64,000 nt of DNA from Ectobius pallidus (lineage: Eukaryota > Arthropoda > Insecta > Blattodea > Ectobiidae). Shown one piece after another: positions 42,102-53,435 of this stretch. Location of the stretch: the NCBI GenBank assembly GCA_964059195.1, contig CAXKWD010000005.1, positions 46,081,825 to 46,145,824 of the forward strand, read 5' to 3'. Position numbers and translations under genes: made by a program. Each line of letters starts with the position of its first letter. The stretch's first letter is position 1. The notes below the pieces were generated by a model. That model was not told where the DNA came from, made no database searches, and saw nothing but the letters and a program-made list of their open reading frames with translations.

Positions 42102-43130
42102 TTAAGCAATGCAAGATAACAACGTTCTCCTAGAGCATATCTTGAACGGTTTTGCGAAGTCAATGGAGGTCTCTATTCTAAGCAAGTCATTGGATGGCTG
42201 CCAGATTAGACCTAAAGCCTTTATAGAACTGACTTCAGATTTACCAAATGTGCGGCTATCTAAAGCCTCTTGCATATGAAGAGGAATGTCCTGAAGCAAT
42301 TCAGGAGCATTTGAACTCCACTTTCGAGGAACAAAACCTCCTAAGGGCAACAATGATCGAAGTTGAGATACAGCTTCTTTAGCTTCAGCTAAAGTAGCAC
42401 AAGTTGGAACTATGTCATCAACATAAATTGAACGATTAACAATAGTGCTGGCTAAAGGATATTTGGAACCTTCATCAATCGCTATCTGCTTCAGGGACCT
42501 AGTAGCCAAGAAGGAGGCAGGGGCAGTGCCATAAGTAATTGTTTTGAGGTTAAACACCTCAATATTTTTCGAAGGAGTGTCTCTCCAAAGTATTTTTTGA
42601 TAGATTTGATGATCTGGATGGATCATCACCTGCCTATACATCTTCTCAATGTCGGCAGTAAAGGCTATAGGATTAAACCTGAAGCGCAATAGGATGGAAA
42701 AAAGCTCAGGCCCAACTGCCAGAATGTCATTTAGAGATTTACCATTGGAAGACTTGGCAGAGGCACCAAATAATACGCGAAGTTTAGTCGTGGTGCTTGA
42801 AGGCTTTAACACCGGGTGGTGAGGTATGAAGTAATCAAAATTATTGTTGGAAGCCTGACCAACGGATTCCATATGTCCTAAATCGATGTATTCAGACATA
42901 AATTTCTTGTAATCCTGAGCTAATGCAGGATTAGAAAGAAACCGTCTTTCAAGAGATGCAAATCTTAAATGTGCTTGGCGATTGGTGCTACCCAAAGATT
43001 GAGGATCAGACTTAAATGGTAACTTAACCACATATCTACCCTCAGAATTTCTTTCAGTGTTCTGGGTAAAATGCACCTCGCAATCAAACTCGTTAGAATT
43101 AATAGATATATTAGAAATCTTATCCAGCAC
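42102..43130 (-). pseudogene. BEL/Pao reverse transcriptase
   Basis: The domain runs from RYVVKLPFKSDPQSLG through LRVLFGASAKSSNGKSLND, the catalytic Asp in FTADIEKMYRQVMIHPDH and TYGTAPASFLATRSLKQ to the catalytic YVDDIV. FGASAKS and ADIEKMYRQ are typical of BEL/Pao. A TAA at 42102 ends the frame, but homologous sequence (FDPLGLISPIVTYCK) continues in frame beyond it. Confidence 0.9.
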
Positions 43131-43530
43131 CCAGAATTTAGTCAGCTGTTCACTGATTTCTAAATCTGAATTCTGAATGGCTGAATAATGCGTATTTAAG
43201 GCATTAGATTGGACAGATACATCATCAGGGAATTCATTGCTAAGATTCTAAGATTTATGAAGTGTAAGTTTGTTGGACCTACGGACAGACAATCTAGGAG
43301 AAGAAGGTTGGGGCAGCTTGCCCGCAAAGTACCAACCCAGTTGCGAGTTGTGAATGATGGGTAAGTTAGGTGCAGAAATGTTACCCACACAATCGATCTG
43401 GGAGATGATCTCAATACCTAACAACAAATCTACAGAGTTAAGTGTGTTGAAGTCGGGATTGGCTAGTTGAAGATTAGGCGGAATATTCCAATTAGTGGCA
43501 TTAATTGGAGACCTTGGAAGTTTCGATTCT
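43131..43530 (-). pseudogene. BEL/Pao protease remnant and linker, catalytic core missing
   Basis: In one frame, VDLLLGIEIISQIDCVGN and LGWYFAGKLPQPSSPR can be read, the C-terminal part of a BEL/Pao aspartic protease and the linker to reverse transcriptase. A stop lies near 43,245. No Asp-Ser/Thr/Ala-Gly active site is seen between the gag zinc knuckles and this piece. The protein jumps from the knuckle region to sequence just before DLLLG. A deletion and frame change near 43,530 explain this. Confidence 0.65.
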
Positions 43531-45115
43531 GAAATCTCCAGCAGCTTTGATGATTATGAGAGGCTGACATAATCCCTGCAGAATTAGATATTTGTGACTC
43601 GTTCTGAGCATTGTAATCATGAAGGAGAGTACTGTGTTTTTCTCCGCATACTCTGCAAGAGAATGTGCTGCAAGCCTTGGTATGACCTCTTGCAGAGTAA
43701 CATACTCGAAATAAATGATTAGTCCTAACAAAATTACTACGACTTGCAAGACTCATAGCCTTGAAAACCTCACATTGGTACAATTGATGTGAATCTTTTT
43801 TGCAACAAATGCACTTGTTAACAGGCTGAGCTGATTTGCTCTTAACCGAAATAGGTTGTGAACACTGTAAGGTTGAAGACTGATTTTTTAGAGCTGAATC
43901 CGTCATTTGCAAGACCCGGACTCTAGTCTCCAGGAACTTAAGCAGTTCCTTGAGTTCAGGCAATCTGTCCGATTTCAGCGATGATTCCCATTCTTTAATA
44001 ATATGAACCGGGAGTTTGTCTAAGATCATTTTAGAAATAATTAAGTCGGATAAATCGACATTAGTATTTAAGGAGTGCAATGCATGCACCGTGCTTATGA
44101 AATGATCTATAAATCTTTGCGGAGAGTCTGCACAATTCTTTTCAAGAGAAGGCGGTGAAAATAGTTTGTCAATGTGAGTATTAGCAATCAGACGATTGTT
44201 GTCAAATCTTTCAGACAACGTTTCCCAGGATACATCAAATGTAGCTGAGGATACAGGAATATTCTGTATTACAGTCATGACTTCTGACGATAAGCATGAT
44301 TTGAACTTGTCCATGTTAGAAATATGCTTATGTTGAATGACAAGGGAATAAAATGTGCCCCTAAACTCGATCCACAAAGCAGGATCGCCTGTGAATTGAG
44401 GAAGTCTGATCTCGGGAAGCTTAGGCAGTGAAGGAGTCAATTCTGTAGATGACTGCTGGCCTACAGAAGCTGAGACCTGATCAGGGTCATAGAACTGTTT
44501 ATTTTTAGCAATAGAGCCATTTAGAAGACCTATTGCTTTATGAAAAGTAGTTTCGACTTCTTGACTTTGAAGTTTAATGACTTCAGCCACTTCTTGTGGT
44601 CTGACTTGAGAGAAATTAATCTTATATTGATTAAATGTAGCTTCGAATGCATTACGTATACTGACAGATTCAAAATATGAAGCTTCGTCTCTAATGTATA
44701 AAGTCTGAATAGACTGAACGTAATTAAAAAACTGAGCTGCTACAATATCAATAGAAGCTAGTTTATCCATAGATTCAGCTTGTCTAGCACTAGCTTCTGA
44801 TCCTTGTTTAAGTTTAGTCTCATAAGCTGCAATTAAAGAGTTTGCACGAGAAATGGCTGCAAAAACAGCTTTTTCCACATCTTCTCTATAATCTGCTTCA
44901 GCTTCTGAATACTCAACTTGATCAATCAGAGACTGAACATCTTCATATTTGATCAGAACCTCATTAAACTTAGCCTTACGGGCTATGATCTCATTATACG
45001 ATTCATCATCAAGGTCGGTGAATGATAGCAAGGTATTGACGTGGCGAGTGATCTGAGCTTTTATAGGAGCTCTCTTGGCTTTAAGAGCATTAATGTTCAA
45101 CTCCTGATTAGCCAT
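43531..45115 (-). pseudogene. BEL/Pao gag-like protein (DUF1759-type) with zinc knuckles
   Basis: From ATG at 45115 the frame is open to the deletion. It starts MANQELNINALKAKRAP with a helical coiled region, then LPEIRLPQFTGDPALWIEF, the DUF1759-type capsid domain, through FDNNRLIANTHIDKLFSPPS. Two zinc-binding knuckles follow (CICCKKDSHQLYQC and CYSARGHTKACSTFSC with CRVCGEKH). After about 43,530 the frame leaves the element's own reading frame and runs to a TAG at 43463. It would form the internal particle that packages element RNA. Confidence 0.88.
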
Positions 45116-45453
45116 CTCTTTAGATTTACAACTCAGATTACAATAAGTAGCAATAATTGCCCGATCTTAGGGCTAAAGAAACAATAATTACAATGCCCGA
45201 TTACGGGTTAAGACAAATCAGTTACATAAATGTCCAATGCAATGGACGTTGAAACATTACAATATCAGGTGTGATATGTGTACTAGTGTAAGTGTTGATG
45301 TCTGTGTGGGTTTTACATGCATGTAAACGTATAACACTAGCTTCACAATTGATCCTCCAGCCTTCACCTGAAACATGCAGAAGACATGGAGGTAGTGACA
45401 CACAATTCTGGTATGTATTATAGTCCAATGAACAAGATAATAGTCCAATAAAA

Positions 45454-46389
45454 TGTACGGGCAAGCATAGCACAAGCGGACTGTATACGAATTTCCTAGG
45501 GCGAAGCACTTCTTGAGATGGAGACTTAAGCTATGAATAGATTAAGCCAAACTTCCCCAATACATTTTAGATAGATTACTCTGGTATGTAACAATTTATT
45601 GTCACAAAAAACATTACATAATGCATGCGCAGTTTATAAAATCTGGATTCCTTGGACGTATAATATATTATTATTTATAAACACTGATGAAGTTGTAAAA
45701 TATCACAAACGTTTAATACAACTTCCTTAGTTAAAGGTCATGAAATATCCTTGAGATGGCTTAATCAGTTCGATCAAAACCACACGTATCTTAGTTCAAT
45801 GATGAACTTACGTCCAAAATGTTCTTCAGATATATTAAGTAGTAACAATGACGTACCTTTTGAATTAATTATAATTACCACTTCTTGATAATTGTTAAAG
45901 ATGCTAGCTTGAGATCTTGCGACGCCAACACCATAAGGAAGAAGAATCGATGAATCACACGATGGGTGATTGTAGTATTTTAGACCATTTGTAGTCATCA
46001 GAATAAATAAGGCATATGAAGCCTTAATATATATCGAAGAGCTGATTGCTTCAGCTATTGAAAATGAACCACCAGATCTATTTGGTAGGTAAAGATAGGC
46101 ATTGATAAGCCCAGAAGAAACTCATGTCTTTATGAGTAGCAGTTTTTGAATTGATAATGAAGAAGAATAAAGCTAAAGCCTTATTGGCTATCAAAACAAT
46201 AGGACAAGATATCCAGTCTCTGATTGGATACAAGACACTCAGACTATAATTTGATATTACAATAGCCATAAATAAAAAACATTTGAGATTCATTTGTTTA
46301 ATTATAAATAAAAACAAGATAGCAAGCAAGGCCTGCAATAAACGAATTACAGAAGCATGACTTACTGCGAACTAATACATAACGGAACA
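45454..46389 (-). repeat. 5' LTR of the BEL/Pao element (936 bp)
   Basis: Begins (on +) TGTACGGGCAAGCATAGCAC and ends CATAACGGAACA. It carries 21 bases (45901-45921) absent from the other LTR. The open frames inside are shared with the other LTR and show no known motif. Confidence 0.93.
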
Positions 46390-46394
46390 CCCTC

Positions 46395-47000
46395 GATTCT
46401 GCTGAAATGTGGTTTCTTTGGTTGACAACATTGCAGAAAGACAGGCGAGCTATCTGTCCCTTTTCCTCTCGACCATCGCTTGCCCTTAACACCAGCGCCC
46501 AAGATGTGCGCGGGCAGTATACATGTCCGATTGAAGAGCATGCTGTATTAATATAATAATTATTTGGCAAAAGTTATAAGTTACTGTATTTAATGCGAAC
46601 TCCGTATACTCACTAGAATATCAGAGCGGTAAAGAAGTTTCGTTTTTTCTCCTTTGCTGTTTTCAAGCTTCAGGCACGTACTTCTATCGAGTTGTATCTT
46701 AAATAAAAGTAATTCTAGAAAGAAAAGTGAACAGATTGCTTTGTTTTTTTGTAACTCGTCCAATTTTCTTGGGGAAATCATATAGCCAGAGCGATAGGTT
46801 TCAAATCATAGATTTAGAATTAAATGTAGAATGATATATTATAATTAACAGACTATACATATGAATTCATAAATTCTTTCATTAAGACGCCATCCAAATG
46901 AACACATGCTCGTAGTCGGGCAGTTCAGAAAAATATATTAAATCACAAACAATTTATTACAAATGCATTAAATAAAAATAGACTACAGCTGTTTACAATA

Positions 47001-47044
<44 letters not shown>

Positions 47045-47395
47045 TTCATTTTAATAGGAAGAGAGAAATAAGAAATAAAATTAAAATTTAACTATTTCTT
47101 AGTTCCTAACTGTTCAGACTAATTAATTCAGGATTATTTTTAATAACAATTTAAGTAATGTGTGATCAAAACTGGAGCTATGTATTAGACCTACAGATGT
47201 AAAATCTTTAGGTTCAGTTAAAGATTTTTTGTTTCCTTCGTTTTGTATGTATGAGGAAGTGAATGAGATCTGAAGCTTGAATTCCTATTAATGTAACTCA
47301 ATAAAATATATTTGTAAATTTGACAGAGAATAAGTACGTCAAATGCTCAAAATATTAATTTAGACAGATAGTCGAGTGGTTTAGAAAGACAAATT
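46395..47395. other. AT-rich region with (AAT)n microsatellite
   Basis: An (AAT)n tract occupies about 46997-47043. No gene or transposon end is recognised. Confidence 0.55.
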
Positions 47396-47590
47396 TTAAT
47401 AATACGATTTTGAAGGGAAGAACATTTCGGAGAAAGAAGGCTTAGAAACTCCTCCCCATTCAATTATGCCATACACTATAATGGACTGTATTAGAGATAA
47501 GTAGATAATTCTTAAATCGTGTTTATTTAGAATTGATCGGAGGATAAGGAAAGTATAGTTCTCCATCTTATACCACCTTATAAGTTTACC
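47396..47590 (-). pseudogene. Jockey/CR1-like reverse transcriptase C-terminal scrap
   Basis: The minus-strand frame contains YTFLILRSILNKHDLRIIYL and SLIQSIIVYGIIEWGG. This is the thumb-region signature (LRxxYxxLxQSIIxYGIIxWGG) of insect Jockey-like LINEs. Only about 60 residues remain. It abuts an opposite-strand LINE fragment near 47,590. Confidence 0.65.
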
Positions 47591-47599
47591 ATACCTCTT

Positions 47600-48244
47600 T
47601 ACTTGGCTTCCCGATTTACGTTTCTGTTCTCCTACCATAATCGTGGTACACACTCGCAGCACAGCTCTCTGTTATCAATTCCTAGTCATCATACAACCTC
47701 ATACTCTCACTTATTCACCATAGTCACAGCCCGTTCTTGGAATTCCATGTCACAAGATATCAGGGGTAGTCTGAGTTTATACTCTTTCGAAACTGCGCTA
47801 ATTAAACAATAATTATTGTCCAAGGAACAGAACTAGCTCTTTGTAGTCAATCTATCTCTCATTGTACTGTACATAGCATTACTTAATCTTCTTATAACTT
47901 ACTTATAACTGTCTATAACTTTATTTTACAAACTTAAAGTTTCATTATAACTTAATTCGACATTTTCCTTGTTTTGCTTGTAATATAATATACAGGCCTA
48001 TATACGTTATATATTACAATCAAAACAAACATATATTATTTTTTATGAAAACTGTGCTTTTTATGAAACTTATGCTCTTTACTTAATTAATTAATTAAGC
48101 TTTAACCTTAGTATTGGTATTAGTCTCTTATCCATTGCATTGTTCATTAATGTAAATCTACATTGTATATATTTTTTAACCTGGTTGAGTAAACCTTATG
48201 GCCTTAACTCTGCCAGGCAAAATAAATAATTTACTACTAAAAAA
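47600..48244 (+). mobile_element. Jockey/CR1-like LINE 3' end
   Basis: The frame 47603-47812 encodes a typical C-terminus (VTARSWNSMSQDIRGSLSLY then FETALIKQ). The 3' UTR ends GGCCTTAACTCTGCCAGGC and AAATAAATAATTTACTACTA then a run of A. The same 3' end style is seen at about 60,940-60,990. The rest of the element is missing. Confidence 0.7.
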
Positions 48245-48557
48245 AAACTTCGTGGCGCGAAATCCCCGAAGGGACAAGGCCTACCACCCGACCGCTGAGT
48301 CATCTACCTATAGGCAGATGGCAGGATTGGGGGGCATGTGGTCAGCATGCCAACACCCACGGCCGTTAATGGTGGTTTCCATGACCGGAGCCGCTACTTC
48401 TCTATCAAGTAGCTCCTCAATTTGAATCACGAGGCGGAGTACACCCCTACCAGACCTCCCTACCTCAGAAAAATCCGAGAAGGTACCGGGGATCGTGCCC
48501 GGGTCGACGGATCCTTAGTCAGCGATGCTAACCACAAGACCACGCCGTCGGTCACAA
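48245..48557 (-). mobile_element. tRNA-derived SINE
   Basis: Read on the minus strand, the head has a box-A-like GTGGTCTTGTGGTTAGCATC and a box-B-like GGGCACGATCCCCGG, as in a tRNA-derived promoter. The body contains GGAGCTACTTGATAGAGAAG and AGCGGCTCCGGTCATGGAAA, a conserved SINE body I know from many insects. It sits directly against the poly-A of a plus-strand LINE tail, so it was inserted there. Changes in box B and the unpaired arms rule out a working tRNA gene. Confidence 0.75.
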
Positions 48558-49834
48558 TTATTAGATTATAGTACAATATACTTTTCACTATGGGCAACAA
48601 AAGAACATTCATATTTTAATCAAAATGTTTGTTCTGAAATTCTACCCTCAAATAATTCAATAAATAATACAAGGGGTATTGCTTAATAGGTTACAATAAT
48701 TTATTATAATAATACAATGAAACGAATTCATATTGTAGAGTATTAAAATCAGGCCTGAGATTTGCAAGCTTATAGTGATAAAAGACTGGATTTTTACTAT
48801 ACCTTTTATTAAAATAATTAAATATGTTATTTTTTAAGTTAGGTTATAACCTTAAAAAGTTAAAATAAGATCCTTGACTGTGCAGCATGCTATAATTATT
48901 AAAAGGTCTAAGATCTTAAGTCTAGATGAAACCTTATTTGTACATAATATGTAACCTTGGCTGTGTAGTATAGGTTAATCTGAGTATAAGCCTATTTATT
49001 GTTATAATAAAAAGCACACAAATCGGAGGTTTTTATAACCTGATAATCACTTGATAAATATTCTCCAGTCCAATTGTTGTACTGTAAAATATACAATAGC
49101 AGGTTTTTATAACCTGGTAGTCACTGTATAAAAACTTTTGGCTAATATGCTCTAGTTCAATGGTTTAAATATTGTTTTAGTTTTTGCTATTAATACTGCC
49201 GTGATACTAGTGTAGGTGCCGTTGAGAAGAATCATGCTATTATGGAATCCCTGGAGTTATTAATATTTCCGTTCTTGGATATGCATTTCGACTTCAAAGT
49301 GTCATCTTCAGTCCTAGTAAAATAATAGTTTGTTAGAAATAACCAAGTACATGAACAAACTATAACAGGGTCTTAATACCTATTACTAACCTATGATCAA
49401 TTGAAGGCACCAACCTCCTTAGAACTGCGAACAAACTGTTCAAACACCAGTAGATTACAGTTACCTAACGACGGATACTTGTTTGAATATATTTATTTTC
49501 TTAGACTTGGATGTAAGTTTTGAAAAAAGTATTTCTATTAAAATCGTTTGAGCCATTTATAAAAAGTAAACATTTTTAAAGTACGTTTTATTGAAAACTT
49601 TCAAACATTTATTAATAGGAACTAAATTCTAGGAGTTACAATTAAAGCCCAAAACATGTTCTTAATCCAAAGTAAAGGTCAATACAATTAACCATGGGAC
49701 TACACAGACAGACAGACAGACAGACAGATATCATTCCGAAAGCCTTTTTCGGCTTCGTGAAACGTGCATTATTTTGATTTCGTCACAATATTTTCTTTAT
49801 ACTCCGTATAGGCTATGCAAGAAAGTAAAAATGT

Positions 49835-50190
49835 AAATAAGGAGGGTCAATGTATGAACATTAAAGTGTAAAGGTAATGCTAATGTAAATTAAGGACATG
49901 TAAAATATGAAAATAAGGAGAGGAAAATTAATAAAATTAATTAATTAATAACATTTAGAAAGAGTAAATAAGAAGATGCAAGACAGGAACATTAAAGTGT
50001 ATGTAATGTAATTTAATAACGTGTAAAAAACTCAATTAAGAAAGATCAAGGTATGAATATTGAAGTGTACAGGTAATGCCCATTTAAATGAACATGTAGA
50101 ACATGAAAATAAAGAAAGGAAGGGTAGACACCTTAAAGGAAAAAAGGTAATGTATGTAGGCTATGTAAATAAATAACATGCACGTTAAAA
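49835..50190. repeat. Degenerate ~70-bp minisatellite
   Basis: GAACATTAAAGTGTA-like cores occur at 49856, 49987 and 50055, and a weaker one near 50127. Each is followed by GGTAATG and a (G)ACATGTA(A)AA-AATGAAAATAA stretch. Spacings of 131, 68 and 72 suggest about five units of 65-72 bp. Confidence 0.6.
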
Positions 50191-52289
50191 TTCGTGTATT
50201 TATTTATTTTTGACCTCTCCCAATTTTTTTGGAGGTGCAGAATAGTCCAGTATAAAACACAAGGTAATATTTTTAACTTTCTTGAATTTTGTTTGGCCTA
50301 TATTCAATTCAATTCTGCGGAAAACGTAATTGTAATATATAATGAAATAAATTACCGAGCCTCGTTGAAGACCCCGTCACTGAGAGCGCCACCGTCGACC
50401 TGTCTCTCAGCTGAACAAAGGAAAACTCGGAAGTGTCCAGTATTGTCTATAGTGTATTTGCTATATTTTTCTGGTTATTTTGATGTCAGTATACATCTCG
50501 AGTGATTAAAATTGACCTGAGAGTTTAATAAAATATGCTTCACTCATTTAATGATATGCTGACGTTGGAATGAACTACATTAGATGAAAGCTGGTTTAAT
50601 AAGCTTTATTTTAGTATATGTAAGATGCGTCTTTAATTTACGGTTTTCTCGTAATTAATAACATTTTCCGAAATATTCTTGCACTTGTTTTTGCATAAAA
50701 TGTCAGCACACAATCTTTTGTTGCGTGAGTGCTTTGTCATGTAACCTTTTCGTTCCTATACGTCCCTAACTCTTACACCGAACTGTTACAGAGTAGGCCT
50801 ATATAAACATAGCACATGAGTATGTAAAACACATAAACGCCTACAAAGTTGGAAAAGTAAGCAGTGTAAACGTTTGTTGTTTTTAGCATTAATAACTAAC
50901 TTCCATATTTTATTTCTAAAATTTCTGGCAATAGATTACTCTTGTCATGTAACCAATTGTCCAGTCTTGTAGCAAAAGCCAATAGCTATATAATTATGAA
51001 ATAAAATCCTAAGATTACAGTAAAATTAATTTTCATAGAGACTGGTTATAATTAATTTCAAATAAACCATGACATGGTCATGTAACTGTTTCACCAACTC
51101 TATCGTCTGAATGTTGTTTATGACACGGTACTTATGTAATCTCCAAGTACAACACTACCAATTTTCTATGGGTACGTTTAAAAAAAGTGGAAAATGTGCA
51201 ATTACTATTGTTGATACCCATTATTTCTATGCATTGTCCAAGCCAAGCGAAGTCCTGTTTTAACTTGTCGGTTTTGTATTTCATCTCTTTGTTTGTAAAA
51301 TTGTGTGTCACTCAGTTCCGAACGCTTTGTTCGATATTCTTTAAATTTGGTATGAAAGTTCTTTGAAGTCATTAAAACCGACGTATTTGTCAAGATCTTT
51401 ATTTTTTCAATCTGTTCAAGATGGAGAGCATATTTTAGATTCTTTTGGATTCCAGATCTACTGTTCAAGAATTACTAGTAAATAGTTATAAAATATTCTG
51501 TATCTGAAACCGACTTATGGTATTTCTGGATAAAGGATTTATGTTCTAATGCCATTATTGCATGGTTTGCAGCTCTTTTATGGCTGGATGGTGTATAAGA
51601 GCGCAATTTTCTTTGCATGGAACAAAAGCTGCCATGAGCCTACAGGAGCTTAACGCAATTTTAATAAGATTTTCGGCCGACGCCGCGCCGGCAGATTGTC
51701 ATTATGTCGTGACATCAAAAAACTATGAGGTCGTAACTGTGAGAAATTTGATAACCCTAGGCACAAAGTGAGAGCAGGATCAATGACCTAACTTCTTTCT
51801 TAGCACTTTCAACACTTGCAACTTGCTAGGAATGTAAAGGAGGGCTGTAGAAGAGAAACCAGTTCAAACTTCAAGAAACCATGCTCTGATCTACTTCTAC
51901 CATCTTATCACTGTTTTCAATTTTGTAGCTTTATCACTAGTCATGAAACGTTTTAGGTTTGGACGACCAAAATAACTTTTAGAGCCTTGCGAAGTTATCA
52001 TACGATCCATGCAGAAGAAGGTGGCATCAGAGGCCGATAATAAATAAAATCAGGTACACTGAAGTAACAAAGTGCCAGAATGCCTGTGCTTATTTAGTTA
52101 TAATTGCAATCATGATAAAATGCAAAAGTTACGTTTTTTTATTCTTTGTTATCGATTTCCGAGTTAAGCTCCAGATTGATTCCTTAAGCAGGACTCCACG
52201 GAAGAACAAAGGCCTAGTTTTAAAAAAATCAGATTAACATCGTCCAGCATCAGTAGAACTACACAGATTTGGTATGAATCGCACATTCA

Positions 52290-52385
52290 CATAAACAAAT
52301 GTCAAATTGGCCGGCTATGGGATTTGAACCAGGGATCTGCAGAATGCGAATGCTAGTTGTTGCCATCTTGGCAACCTCACTTAGT
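52290..52385 (-). mobile_element. tRNA-derived SINE-like fragment
   Basis: On the minus strand a box B (CCCTGGTTCAAATCCCATAG) lies about 40 bases after a degenerate box A. Positions 52318-52336 on + read GGGATTTGAACCAGGGA. The rest of the presumed SINE is not delimited. Confidence 0.4.
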
Positions 52386-52559
52386 TTAATAGTCTAGTTT
52401 GATAAGCATATGTGAAGGAATAGCGTTATTTGTTAAAGTTAAGTGTATTGTAATTTCCAAAGCCGTAAATGAACACTCTAAAACAATATGTCGTCATGAT
52501 AACCGATTTTCATTTGATAAACTATTTTTAATATATTACCATAAAATAGGCACTAAATT

Positions 52560-52735
52560 GGGCATTACTCTCGTACCGGTCAAGCGACATGGTCCAATAT
52601 CAATAGGCTTGTTCCCATGGATGTTATAAATGTATATACCAAGTTTCATGAAAATCCGATAAAACGAATTTGGGTTATCGCGCGTACAGACACGGGACGG
52701 ACAGACAGACGGACAGACATTTTCCCGTCCCCCAC
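52560..52735 (+). repeat. Dispersed repeat ending in (GACA)n
   Basis: ATACCAAGTTTCATGAAAAT followed by TTATCGCGCGTACAGAC and GGACAGACAGACGGACAGAC resembles a very common insect repeat end. A second (CAGA)n tract at 49704 may be a related remnant. Confidence 0.5.
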
Positions 52736-53435
52736 ACAGTCTTGTAAAGTACTATACTCTCACTTAATATCTGTTAATAAGACATTCTGCTTATGAAATA
52801 TGTTTGTAGCTTTAAAATATTATAATACAATAATGAAATTTACTAATATTTTAAAGTGGTATCTCTATTCGAAAATTCCAAAGCCTACGTGAACAGTAAC
52901 AAAAATGTATTCCTCTCTGGGTTTTGTTGTTAGTCTTTTGTCTTTTACTCGTATTGTTGTAAGTGTGAAACGCAACCAGATAAAATAATTAATAATTTTT
53001 CTTCAAAACCTAACCAGCAAAATAGATTAATAACTGGAGTAAGATAAAACCTCCCCCACAGTGAGCGACACCGTCGTGATTTGAACACGTAACCTTCTGA
53101 CAGACAATGTCCGTTTTGAACTTTTATTTAAAATGCATTGTTTATTCAATTCTCGATTATTGCGACAATTTTCGTGCATTTATTTACTATCAACAATAGT
53201 CTTCTTAGCCATAACCTATTTTTTTCCTGGCATTTATCTTTACATGTCGTTCATTTCGCAAAAGAATGCAATATTAGTTTAAGCTGTTATAATAATCATA
53301 TTATGGTTTCTGTGTAATATTTATTGATTTATAAGAATAAAAAATTTTAATGAATAATTAAAGCCTATTAGAACATTAAAAACGAATTCGAGTAAATGTA
53401 ATGAATTCTATATTTGTAGGCGTCAGGGAGTAAAG

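Larger units (their letters stand above)
38768..46389 (-). mobile_element. BEL/Pao LTR retrotransposon, complete outline with degraded coding region
   Basis: Two LTRs (38768-39680 and 45454-46389) bound a 7,622-bp element read on the minus strand. On the + strand each LTR starts TGTACGGGCAAGCATAG and ends CATAACGGAACA, giving TGT...ACA termini. The 5-bp sequence CCCTC flanks both sides (38763-38767 and 46390-46394), a clean target duplication. Inside are gag, a damaged protease remnant, reverse transcriptase, RNase H and integrase in BEL/Pao order. Multiple stops and frame changes show the copy is dead. Confidence 0.95.
48558..53435. other. AT-rich region with minor repeats, no gene seen
   Basis: No open frame shows a known motif. 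Contents noted separately are a minisatellite at 49835-50190, a SINE-like piece at 52290-52385 and a dispersed repeat tail at 52560-52735. A (CAGA)n tract lies at 49704-49728, and a weak duplication (AGGTTTTTATAACCTG, near 49,026 and 49,102) is present. Confidence 0.5.

Noticed and set aside
43196..43414. Separate gene inside the BEL/Pao region
   Set aside because: It is an out-of-frame reading of the protease/linker remnant, which is recognisable in another frame.
48245..48557. tRNA gene
   Set aside because: Box A and box B are present but the arms do not pair into a cloverleaf, and a SINE body follows.
51205..51468. Lysine-rich minus-strand open frame
   Set aside because: No motif, AT-rich composition, no promoter or neighbour to support a gene.
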